From: Halococcaceae archaeon
GTDB taxonomy: Archaea; Halobacteriota; Halobacteria; Halobacteriales; Halalkalicoccaceae
Assembly: GCA_007128515.1 (NCBI GenBank)
Contig: SKXI01000162.1
Coordinates: 1-5,863, forward strand
Length of the DNA: 5,863 nt
Direction: 5' to 3'
How positions within the stretch are numbered: the stretch's first letter is position 1; every line of letters begins with the position of its first letter. The notes beneath the pieces were generated by a model. The model searched no databases and was not told the origin of the DNA. It saw only the letters and a list, made by a program, of their open reading frames with translations. Made by a program: the position numbers and the translations under genes. Below are positions 1 to 5,491 of the stretch, piece by piece.

Positions 1-21
1 GGTCGGTCCGGATCACGACGA

Positions 22-954
22 TCAGAGGACCTCGACGAGGAGGACGAACAGCCCGACGACCCCGAAGACGACGCCGAGGGCGCTCTCCATGACCCCGCCC
101 GGCACGTACTTCCCGAGGTGAGACCCGACCGTGCTCCCGACGAGGACGCCGGGGATCGACCAGCCGACGGCGTACCAGGCCGGCGTGGCGCTCAGGGCGT
201 GAACCGTCGCGCCGGCGAGCGCCGCGATCGCGAGGACGAAGACGCTGGTCGCGACGGCGACGCGCGGCGGGATCCGACAGCGGACGACGAGCTGCGTCGT
301 CGTGATCTCGGGCAGGCCGGCGCTGATGAGCCCGGTGACGAACCCGCCGACGGTCGCCAGCCCGACCCCGGGCGCGTGCGAGCAGGCCGGATACCGGTAG
401 ATCGTGCCGTCTCGCGCCTCGACGACCCGCTCGTCGCTCCCCCACGGTCCGTCACCACCGCCCACGTACTCGCTCGCGGCCTCGGCGCGCTCCGGCGAGG
501 TGTAGACGACGAGAAAGCCGCCGAGGCTGAGCAGTCCGATCCCGAACGCGGTCAGCAGGAGTCCGTGATCGATCCGGTGAGCGAGGAACGCCCCGAGGAC
601 GATCGCCGGAAGCGCCCCCACCAGCAGCCACTTCGCGACCGTGTAGTCGACGAGCCCCTGTCTGACGTACGAACGCAGGCCGTTGCCCATCCCGAACACC
701 TCGGTCAGCAGACCGGCACCGATCGCCTGCGCCGGCGTGAGCCCGACTGCGAACAGAAAAAAGGGGCTAAAAAAGAGCGCGCCCGAGACCCCCGCGGAGA
801 TGGCGATCGTCGAGAACAGCACCGACGCGGGGAAGATCCACCAGTAAGAGAGAAACACGTCGATCGAGACGACCGACGGGACGTCGGCGGCCGGGAGCGT
901 GGCGACGAGCGGGAGGGCGACGGCGGGGAGGACCGCCGTCCGTGGGAGGGCCAT
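22..954 (-). CDS. TauE/SafE-family sulfite/organosulfonate-type membrane exporter
   Basis: This 310-residue polytopic membrane protein is the last gene of the leftward operon. It shows the two-fold repeat of the TauE/SafE family (known or predicted anion carriers for sulfite, sulfoacetate and related compounds). Repeat one has the signature GVSGALFFSPFFLFAVGLTP at about residues 55-74, followed by QAIGAGLLTE. Repeat two has GGFVTGLISAGLPEITTTQL at 203-222, followed by an Arg/Pro-rich turn and ATSVFVLAI. Hydrophobic segments lie near 34-52, 58-72, 77-90, 106-125, 132-151, 197-214, 232-254, 261-277 and 288-307. The N-terminal 30 residues are also hydrophobic. A long hydrophilic loop at about 152-193, with an acidic Gly-rich stretch and the patch YPACSH, separates the repeats. 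The ATG lies 20 bases beyond the upstream stop codon, so it is probably co-transcribed with the disulfide reductase. Family assignment is firm; the transported substrate is unknown, and sulfur anions are only the family prior. Confidence 0.9.
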   Translation of the reverse strand: MALPRTAVLPAVALPLVATLPAADVPSVVSIDVFLSYWWIFPASVLFSTIAISAGVSGALFFSPFFLFAVGLTPAQAIGAGLLTEVFGMGNGLRSYVRQGLVDYTVAKWLLVGALPAIVLGAFLAHRIDHGLLLTAFGIGLLSLGGFLVVYTSPERAEAASEYVGGGDGPWGSDERVVEARDGTIYRYPACSHAPGVGLATVGGFVTGLISAGLPEITTTQLVVRCRIPPRVAVATSVFVLAIAALAGATVHALSATPAWYAVGWSIPGVLVGSTVGSHLGKYVPGGVMESALGVVFGVVGLFVLLVEVL

Positions 955-973
955 AGAGAGCGTCTCGAACCCG

Positions 974-2344
974 TCAGCCCTCGAGCATCGGGAGGTCCCG
1001 GACGGCGCTCTCGATCACCCTGCTCAGTGTCGGGTGGGCGTGGATCGTCTCGCCGACGGTCCCCGCGTCGACGCCCGCGCGCATCGCGATCACCGTCTCG
1101 TGGATCAGCGTCGAGGCCTCGTGGCCGATCACCTGACAGCCGAGCAGCTCGCCGTCGGGCGCTGCCAGCACCTTGACGAAGCCCTCCTCGAGTTTCTTCG
1201 CCCGCCCCATCGCGCTGTCGGAAAACCGCGCGGTGCCGACGTGGTACTCCCGGCCGGCGTCCACGAGCTCGTCCTCCGTTGCCCCGACGCCAGCGATCTG
1301 CGGCTCCGTGAAGATGACGTGGGGCATCGCCGAGAAGTCGATCGGCCGCCGGGCGTCCTCCACGACGTTCGCGACCGTGGTGCGCGTCTCGTAGTCGCCG
1401 GAGTGTTTGAAGAGGAAGTTGCCCGCGATATCCCCCTGGGCCCAGACGTTCTCCGCGGTGGTCTCCAGGTACTCGTTCGTCTCGACGAAGCCGCGGTCGT
1501 CGGTCTCGATACCGCCCGTTTCGACCGCGAGCGTGTCGGTGTTCGGGCGCCGGCCGACCGCGACGAGCAGCTCGTCGCCCGTGATCGTGCGTGTCTCTCC
1601 CGCCCCGGTCTCGGCGTGTACCGTGATCCCGTCGGCGTCCTCGGAGACGCTCGTTACCCGGTGACCCGTGTAGACGTCGTGGCGGCGCTCGGCGATCTCG
1701 GTGAACGCCTCGGCGACCGCGCCGTCCTCCCGGGGCACCAGCGTCTCGAGCATCTCGACGATCGCCACGTCTGTCCCCATCGACTCGAAGAAATAGCCCA
1801 GTTCGACCGCGATGTACCCGCCGCCGAGGATCACCATACGCTCCGGAAGCTCCTCCAGGTAGAGCGCCTCGGCGCTCGTGAGGTGCGAGGCCTCCGCGAG
1901 GCCGTCGATCGGCGGGATCACCGGTCGGCTGCCCGCCGCGACGACCATCCGGTCGGCGGTGATCGTCTCGCCATCGACCTCGATCGTGCGATCGTCGACG
2001 AACCGCGCCGTCGAGTCGTAGAGGGTGAGGTGTTCCCGTTCCCGGTAGCGCGCTTCCATCCCCTCGGCGATCCCCGACAGCGTCGTCCGCATCTCGTCGA
2101 CGATCCCGGGGAAGTCGATCCCCTCGAGGGTAGCGTCGACGCCGAAACGGCCAGCCTCCCGGACGGTGTTCGCGACGGTCGCGCGCTGGATGAGGATCTT
2201 CGAGGGGTTACAGCCGCGGTTGAGGCAGGTCCCGCCGAGCGGGCCGGGTTCGACGAGCGCCGTCTCCAGGGCGGCGTCCGCCGCAGCCGCTGCGACGTTG
2301 TTGCCGGTGCCACCGCCGATCACCGCGACCTCGTAGTCGGCCAT
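974..2344 (-). CDS. FAD-dependent pyridine nucleotide-disulfide oxidoreductase (mycothione reductase / dihydrolipoamide dehydrogenase-like)
   Basis: The protein has 456 residues from the chosen ATG, the usual length for this family. It should reduce a disulfide with NAD(P)H through FAD in the cytoplasm. FAD-binding motif: VIGGGTGNN at 8-16, where the third Gly of GxGxxG is Asn, as in mycothione reductases. Redox-active pair: C40 and C45 in GGTCLNRGCNPSK. The ATG-like motif AAGSRPVIPP is at 136-145. NAD domain: GGGYIAVE at 174-181, with Glu197 at the end of the second strand, which favours NADH over NADPH. Then come the second FAD motif AQGDIAGN and a C-terminal dimerisation domain with the catalytic His of HAHPTLSR at 435-442. 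The Glu that normally partners this His is Arg442. The ATG at 2344 is chosen over a start 39 bases upstream because it begins at the Rossmann fold and follows the previous stop codon by one base, suggesting translational coupling. Haloarchaea use gamma-glutamylcysteine, so a low-molecular-weight thiol disulfide reductase is plausible. The NADH-type residue argues against simple equation with the halobacterial bis-gamma-glutamylcystine reductase. Confidence 0.92.
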   Translation of the reverse strand: MADYEVAVIGGGTGNNVAAAAADAALETALVEPGPLGGTCLNRGCNPSKILIQRATVANTVREAGRFGVDATLEGIDFPGIVDEMRTTLSGIAEGMEARYREREHLTLYDSTARFVDDRTIEVDGETITADRMVVAAGSRPVIPPIDGLAEASHLTSAEALYLEELPERMVILGGGYIAVELGYFFESMGTDVAIVEMLETLVPREDGAVAEAFTEIAERRHDVYTGHRVTSVSEDADGITVHAETGAGETRTITGDELLVAVGRRPNTDTLAVETGGIETDDRGFVETNEYLETTAENVWAQGDIAGNFLFKHSGDYETRTTVANVVEDARRPIDFSAMPHVIFTEPQIAGVGATEDELVDAGREYHVGTARFSDSAMGRAKKLEEGFVKVLAAPDGELLGCQVIGHEASTLIHETVIAMRAGVDAGTVGETIHAHPTLSRVIESAVRDLPMLEG

Positions 2345-2345
2345 C

Positions 2346-2942
2346 TCAGTCCCCGCTCGCCCGTCCGCCCGTTCCCGCGTCACGTGCGCCGAACAGCTCC
2401 GCCACGCGTTCGTCCGTGGGGGCCCAGCCGACGAACTCCCCGCCCTCGAACGGCAGCTCGACGGCGGCGACGTAGTTACACAGCCCGACGTAGAAGTCCA
2501 CCAGCAGTCCGACGGCGACGATCTCGGCGGGCGAGTAGTGACGCCCCAACGCGTCGTGGATCCCGTCGGTCACCCCCCCGGTCGAGACCGCCTGGGCATA
2601 CTGTAACAGCACGAACTCCTCCTCCGCGAACGGCGAGAGGTCGCCGTCACCGATCGCGCGCATCTCCGCAATGGAGACGCCCCTCGACCTGGCGATGTCG
2701 ACGTGCTGGTGCCACTCGTAGCGGGCCCCACGGGCGCTCGCGACGGCCAGGATCACCAGCTCCTTTCGTCTGTCGCCGAGCTGGTCGTAGAGGACGTTCA
2801 GGTACTCGAGCGTCGCTTCGAGCACCTCGGGGTTGTGTGCCCACACGCGGAAGATGTTGCGGTTGCCGAGATACTCGTCGGTGAACAGGTAGTGATACTC
2901 GTCCGGGATCTCGTCCATCGCCAGCAACGGGAGGCGTGACAT
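2346..2942 (-). CDS. carboxymuconolactone decarboxylase (CMD/AhpD-fold) family protein without CxxC
   Basis: This 198-residue soluble protein is the first gene of the leftward operon. The all-helical CMD core spans about residues 35-165. It contains RKELVILAVASARGARYEWH at 59-78 and the family-type E76-W77-H78-Q79-H80 cluster, followed by a helix and a second region around HYSPAEIVAVGLLVDFYVGL at 135-154. AhpD-type members use a CxxC pair as peroxidase-reductase thiols. Here that pair is absent and the only cysteine is C155, so a thiol peroxidase-reductase role is unlikely. It belongs to the EWxxH subgroup, whose reactions are mostly unknown. The ATG at 2942 is preferred to a TTG 24 bases upstream, because that TTG lies inside the only TATA-like patch and a leaderless transcript would begin near 2942. 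Its stop codon is one base before the disulfide reductase ATG, so the two proteins are probably made together and may act on the same substrate. Confidence 0.88.
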   Translation of the reverse strand: MSRLPLLAMDEIPDEYHYLFTDEYLGNRNIFRVWAHNPEVLEATLEYLNVLYDQLGDRRKELVILAVASARGARYEWHQHVDIARSRGVSIAEMRAIGDGDLSPFAEEEFVLLQYAQAVSTGGVTDGIHDALGRHYSPAEIVAVGLLVDFYVGLCNYVAAVELPFEGGEFVGWAPTDERVAELFGARDAGTGGRASGD

Positions 2943-2965
2943 ACCGGAGAGACCGGGCCGCGCCA

Positions 2966-2971
2966 ATTAGC
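2966..2971 (-). promoter_or_regulatory. TATA-like element for the CMD-reductase-exporter operon
   Basis: Reading leftward, CTAATT is the only AT-rich hexamer in the GC-rich region upstream of the operon. Its centre is about 26 bases before the ATG at 2942, the normal distance from an archaeal TATA box to the transcription start. That predicts a leaderless or nearly leaderless mRNA. No Shine-Dalgarno sequence precedes the ATG, which agrees. Assigned by position and composition only. Confidence 0.5.
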
Positions 2972-2976
2972 TGTGA

Positions 2977-3011
2977 CTGAGCGGGGAGAAACCCGGTTAC
3001 CCGGGGCTCAG
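2977..3011. promoter_or_regulatory. inverted repeat in the shared divergent promoter, candidate operator
   Basis: CTGAGC at 2977-2982 and GCTCAG at 3006-3011 form an inverted repeat with a 23-base spacer. One further matching base lies beyond a mismatch on the outside. Its centre (2994) coincides with the midpoint between the leftward and rightward TATA-like patches. The near-palindromic GGTTACC core with flanking C/G runs also lies inside. A regulator bound here could control both directions. The arms are short, so this may be chance. Confidence 0.3.
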
Positions 3012-3017
3012 CCGGTC

Positions 3018-3023
3018 GTTAAC
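3018..3023 (+). promoter_or_regulatory. TATA-like element for the four-helix membrane protein
   Basis: The patch CGTTAAC, with TTAA at 3019-3022, is the only AT-rich spot before the ATG at 3047. Its centre is about 26-27 bases upstream, again predicting a leaderless transcript. It mirrors the leftward promoter about 50 bases away. Confidence 0.45.
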
Positions 3024-3046
3024 TCGACGCGCTCCCTCGGGGCCCC

Positions 3047-3550
3047 ATGGAGGACCCGAGGGAGACGGCGGCGGTGACGCGAAACGCAGGGACGGTTCGG
3101 ACGGTCGATCGATCGGCGTGGCTCGCCGGCGCGATAGGCGGGTTTCTCGGTAGCCTGGCGATGGGAGCGCTCATGCCGGCGGCGACGCTCGAGGTGGCGA
3201 TCCCCGCGATGTACGGTCTCGATGGACCGGCGCCGCTGGAAGGATGGACGCTCCACCAGCTCCACGGGGTCGTCCTGGGGCTCGTCTACGTGGCGCTCGT
3301 CCAGGTCGAACCGGTCCGTGCGCCGGCCAGACGTCTGCGAGGGGCGGTCGCCCTCGGGGTCGCGTACGGCGTGGCGACGACCCTGGTCCTGAGCGTCATC
3401 GTGATGCCGGTCTGGCTCGCGACGGTCGGCTTCGAGGACGGCCCCCCGTTTCCGAACCTCTCGCTCGTCGGAACGACGGTGAGTATCGTCGCCCACGTCG
3501 TCTACGCGCTCCCGGTCGCGCTCGCGTACGCGCTCGTTTCCCGACGGTGA
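3047..3550 (+). CDS. small four-helix membrane protein, haloarchaeal type, function unknown
   Basis: The protein has 167 residues. After a charged N-terminus of about 24 residues come four hydrophobic segments: about 25-47 (Gly-rich AGAIGGFLGSLAMG), 68-87, 98-124 and 141-164. A polar loop at 55-67 contains the turn GLDGPAPLEGW, and a second loop at 128-140 is rich in Pro and Phe. The helix entry HQLHG at 70-74 carries two histidines. It resembles the many small 4-TM haloarchaeal proteins with a Gly-rich first helix and a His-containing second helix, which are sometimes loosely annotated as histidine kinases. No kinase, transporter or enzyme motif is visible, and I do not assign a function. 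The ATG is chosen because it fits the promoter distance and precedes all membrane segments. It is transcribed divergently from the reductase operon across a 104-base gap. Confidence 0.82.
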   Translation: MEDPRETAAVTRNAGTVRTVDRSAWLAGAIGGFLGSLAMGALMPAATLEVAIPAMYGLDGPAPLEGWTLHQLHGVVLGLVYVALVQVEPVRAPARRLRGAVALGVAYGVATTLVLSVIVMPVWLATVGFEDGPPFPNLSLVGTTVSIVAHVVYALPVALAYALVSRR

Positions 3551-3644
3551 CCCGGCTCGCGCCGCCCGGAGAGGACGCGGACGTAGCCGTCCAGTGGTCG
3601 ATCGGGCCGGATCCACTCGCTTCGGCGCCCTCTTTCTCCGGGCG

Positions 3645-3651
3645 TTCATTA
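3645..3651 (+). promoter_or_regulatory. possible TATA-like element upstream of the winged-helix regulator
   Basis: TTCATTA is the best AT-rich patch in the gap before the regulator. A start 25-30 bases downstream would give a leader of roughly 135-140 bases that includes the purine-rich stretch 3683-3713 and the long stem at 3738-3801. Weak evidence; transcription could instead read through from the membrane-protein gene. Confidence 0.25.
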
Positions 3652-3737
3652 CCATCCCTGCCCAAACACGGCTGGACGGCCTGAAACCGAAGACGAAGAA
3701 CGGAACGGAAGACACCGTCGAGATCCGCGGTGGGGCG

Positions 3738-3801
3738 GGGTGGGTCGAACTCGGTGGGGAACCACCCGACGGTGCTCTCCCGGTCCGGGTTCGACCCGCC
3801 C
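3738..3801 (+). ncRNA. long stem-loop in the untranslated leader of the winged-helix regulator
   Basis: Bases 3738-3754 pair without a bulge to 3785-3801, giving 17 consecutive pairs around a 30-base loop. Fifteen pairs are Watson-Crick. The other two (T3741 with G3798, T3751 with G3788) are G-U wobbles if transcribed rightward, but would be A-C mismatches in a leftward RNA, so the sense orientation is favoured. The core GGGTCGAAC / GTTCGACCC is perfect. At the base of the loop, GGTGG-GGAA-CCACC at 3753-3766 can form an alternative hairpin with a GNRA-type tetraloop, competing with the top two pairs of the long stem. The right arm ends 11 bases before the ATG at 3813, so folding could affect translation. 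As DNA, the same repeat could be an operator for the encoded regulator. No known riboswitch class is recognised. Confidence 0.45.
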
Positions 3802-3812
3802 ACCGAGACACA

Positions 3813-4355
3813 ATGGAAGAGGACAAACGGCTCACCGACGCGGAGAAACGACTTCTCTACACGCTCGTGCTTCTGTTCGAACGCGACGGTGGGTTCGTCA
3901 CCGGCCAGGCGGTCGCAGGCCGGATCGGCACGACGCCGAGCACGATCCGAAACCAGATGCAGGCGCTTCGAGAGCAGGGGCTGGTAGAGAGCAAACTCGG
4001 TCCGAACGGCGGCTACCGGCCGACGGGTCGTGCCTACGAACTCCTCGACCGACCGGCCTCCGAGGAGCTCAAGTGGGTCTGGTCGGACGGCGGCGTCGAG
4101 ACGCCCGTGGCGGACCGATCCCGGACGGGATCGAACGAGGTGCTCATCGACAGGATCGAACTCGTCGATCTGAAAGACGCCTCCTCCGGACGCATCCTCA
4201 TCCACCTCCCCGGTCCCGATCACGAGTTCGAGGCCGGTGACGAGATCGAGATCGGCCCGATCTGGCGGCTCGATCTCACCGTCAAGGCGATCGTCGACGA
4301 TATCGACGGCTCGACGGTGCTGGCGAGCGTCGATCGGATCATCGTCTCGAACTGA
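3813..4355 (+). CDS. winged-helix transcriptional regulator with HrcA-type DNA-binding domain and unassigned C-terminal domain
   Basis: The protein has 180 residues from the ATG at 3813. The N-terminal domain (about 5-79) is a winged helix: helix LTDAEKRLLYTLVLLFER at 7-24, a helix-turn-helix with GQAVAGRIG at 31-39 and recognition helix PSTIRNQMQALREQGLV at 42-58, then the wing SKLGPNGGYRPTGRAYELL at 60-78. This fits the archaeal HrcA-like DNA-binding family, which elsewhere is often joined to CBS domains. Here a polar linker (80-107) leads to a beta-rich domain (108-180) with RIELVDLKD, GRILIHLPG and DEIEIGP that I cannot assign; it is not a CBS pair. The reading frame stays open for 73 codons upstream, but homology and composition begin at this ATG. 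No Shine-Dalgarno sequence is seen. Likely DNA-binding and cytoplasmic; its targets are unknown, with its own leader stem and the upstream membrane gene as candidates. Confidence 0.8.
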   Translation: MEEDKRLTDAEKRLLYTLVLLFERDGGFVTGQAVAGRIGTTPSTIRNQMQALREQGLVESKLGPNGGYRPTGRAYELLDRPASEELKWVWSDGGVETPVADRSRTGSNEVLIDRIELVDLKDASSGRILIHLPGPDHEFEAGDEIEIGPIWRLDLTVKAIVDDIDGSTVLASVDRIIVSN

Positions 4356-4517
4356 TCGGGCCCGTAGGATCGGACCGATACGGCGGTACGCTCGCATCCG
4401 TCGTGGCTTCCGGGCGGGACGCTCGCCGACCGGGCACTCAGAGCGATCGTCGCGAGTCGTTCCCGTATCGACCGCACGACGGCGCGCGGTCGAACCGGTA
4501 GACGGCCGCTCCCGTCA
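4356..4517. other. convergent intergenic region
   Basis: This short gap lies between two converging genes. It holds a GGGCCC palindrome at 4358-4363 and ATCGGACCGAT at 4369-4379, directly after the regulator's stop codon. No T-rich run follows either, so no terminator can be called. Confidence 0.4.
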
Positions 4518-5126
4518 CTATCGCTCGTCGGCGAATCGGTTCGATCGACTCCGTGACGACGACCCCGGGGAGACCGGCCTCGCGTCCTCGACGGCCACCC
4601 GATCGTCGAGGGGGTCCATTCGTTCGAGCCGCTCGAGGCCGTCGTGGACGGATACCGTCCCTCGCTCCCCGGTGTGAGGATAGACGGCCACGATCGAACC
4701 CCGTTCGTACACCGCGAAACAGAGCACCGGGAACTCGATCACCCGTCGGCACTCGTCGGTGAGCATCGAGCCGACCTCGCACCGCCGGAACGCCGGTGTG
4801 AGCCGACTGCCCTCCGTCCCCGCCCACCGCTCCCACTCGTCGTACAGCCGCCGCTCCGGGCGGGTGGTCGCGTCCTCCGGAACCCGGCGACCCCAGACGC
4901 CGACGTCGAGATCGCCGACCACCCCCCGCTCGACCAGCCGGTCGAGCCGGTCGAGGACCGATCGCTGTCGCTCGTCAGTCGCGTCCGGCGCGAGCGACCG
5001 GAGTCGCACGACGACACGGCGACGATCCCGGTCGATCGCCGCCGCGGTCGGGTTCCATCGGCCCCGTTCTTCGACGTCGGAGACGCGTACCGGCCCCGAC
5101 CCACCCGTCGTTCCATCGTCATCCAT
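4518..5126 (-). CDS. haloarchaeal HTH-annotated-like protein, function unknown
   Basis: The protein has 202 residues and is strongly Arg- and Asp/Glu-rich. After a disordered acidic start, the core begins at about 38 with VVVRLRSLAP, then RQRSVLDRLDRLVERGVVGD at 53-72 and a strand DVGVWGRRVP at 74-83. A helix YDEWERWA lies at 95-102, and a C-terminal part has EFPVLCFAVYERGSIVAVYP at 131-150 followed by an amphipathic helix HDGLERLERM. This order matches a haloarchaea-restricted family often annotated as an HTH-domain protein, with a small alpha-beta core and a conserved W-G after the second strand. No catalytic motif is evident; three cysteines occur (116, 126, 136). The tail 186-202 is Ser/Arg-rich and probably disordered. 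The ATG at 5126 is preferred to a GTG at 5150, which would start within a few bases of the TATA-like patch. Family resemblance is from memory and moderate. Confidence 0.72.
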   Translation of the reverse strand: MDDDGTTGGSGPVRVSDVEERGRWNPTAAAIDRDRRRVVVRLRSLAPDATDERQRSVLDRLDRLVERGVVGDLDVGVWGRRVPEDATTRPERRLYDEWERWAGTEGSRLTPAFRRCEVGSMLTDECRRVIEFPVLCFAVYERGSIVAVYPHTGERGTVSVHDGLERLERMDPLDDRVAVEDARPVSPGSSSRSRSNRFADER

Positions 5127-5154
5127 CTCCCGCAGACAGGCGCGACCCACCGGT

Positions 5155-5160
5155 AAGAAT
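5155..5160 (-). promoter_or_regulatory. TATA-like element for the leftward gene ending at 4518
   Basis: Reading leftward, TTCTTA is the AT-rich patch about 31 bases before the ATG at 5126, predicting transcription from near 5131 with a leader of only a few bases. A GGGAG directly abuts the ATG, too close to act as a normal ribosome-binding site. Confidence 0.35.
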
Positions 5161-5453
5161 GCCCCGAGAAGGGTTCACCCGAACCCGCGAGGTCCTCCCC
5201 GATCCTCCACGAACCCACCCGATCGTCCCCTCGTGTGACTCGCTCGGGAACGCCCCACCGCGTCACACCGAGCGCCGGGGGAGGGGTCATTCACTCCCGG
5301 GCGGCTCGGCCGCGACGCGCATCGCCCACGGGGCCTACCGGACCCCGAGCAGGGCGACCGCCCCGATCGCGCTCCTGCCACCGGGTCGATTCGGGAAGGA
5401 TCGGGGACGACGGCGGGCGATGGGGGAGCTCTCGCCCGTCCGTTCAACCGTGC

Positions 5454-5459
5454 TTGATA
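5454..5459 (+). promoter_or_regulatory. possible TATA-like element for the zinc-finger membrane protein
   Basis: TTGATA is the best AT-rich hexamer before the ATG at 5492. It lies about 36 bases upstream, so it predicts a start near 5482 and a leader of roughly ten bases. Weak evidence based on composition and spacing. Confidence 0.3.
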
Positions 5460-5491
5460 CCGCACGAACCCCTCGAGACGGACCGAGAACG

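Larger units (their letters stand above)
5127..5491. other. divergent intergenic region with short inverted repeats
   Basis: No supported gene lies in these 365 bases. The reading frames are short, rich in Arg/Pro/Ser and lack family features. Promoter-like patches occur at both ends. Inverted repeats: GGGTTC/GAACCC at 5171-5186 with a four-base loop; GTGTGAC/GTCACAC at 5233-5239 and 5262-5268; CGCTCGG/CCGAGCG at 5241-5247 and 5268-5274. No tRNA, SRP RNA or RNase P signature is seen. The length is generous for this compact region, so an unannotated RNA or a complex control region is possible. Confidence 0.4.

Noticed and set aside
899..2884. Rightward open frame of 661 codons opposite the reductase and CMD genes, and a 352-codon frame at 118-1176
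   Set aside because: Products are Arg/Asp/Pro-rich with no domain and lie antisense to clear family members. Such frames are expected opposite GC-rich haloarchaeal genes.
2346..2942. AhpD-type alkylhydroperoxidase role for the CMD protein
   Set aside because: The CxxC pair is missing; only one cysteine is present.
3785..3801. GGGTTCGACCC resembling a tRNA T-arm
   Set aside because: No T-stem of the right geometry, no anticodon arm and no acceptor stem could be built around it; the bases pair with 3738-3754 instead.
3594..3812. In-frame 73-codon extension before the winged-helix regulator
   Set aside because: The family begins at the ATG at 3813. The extension has unlike composition, starts with GTG, and contains the long stem, which favours an untranslated leader. 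Not fully excluded.
4356..4380. Palindromes after the regulator stop codon as a terminator
   Set aside because: No T-run follows, and such short GC palindromes are common at this base composition.
3396..4397. Leftward frame of 333 codons across the membrane protein and regulator genes
   Set aside because: It is antisense to two better-supported genes and has no recognisable domain.
5171..5186. GGGTTC-ACCC-GAACCC hairpin as part of an RNA gene
   Set aside because: An isolated six-pair stem with no flanking conserved RNA motifs; too little to call.
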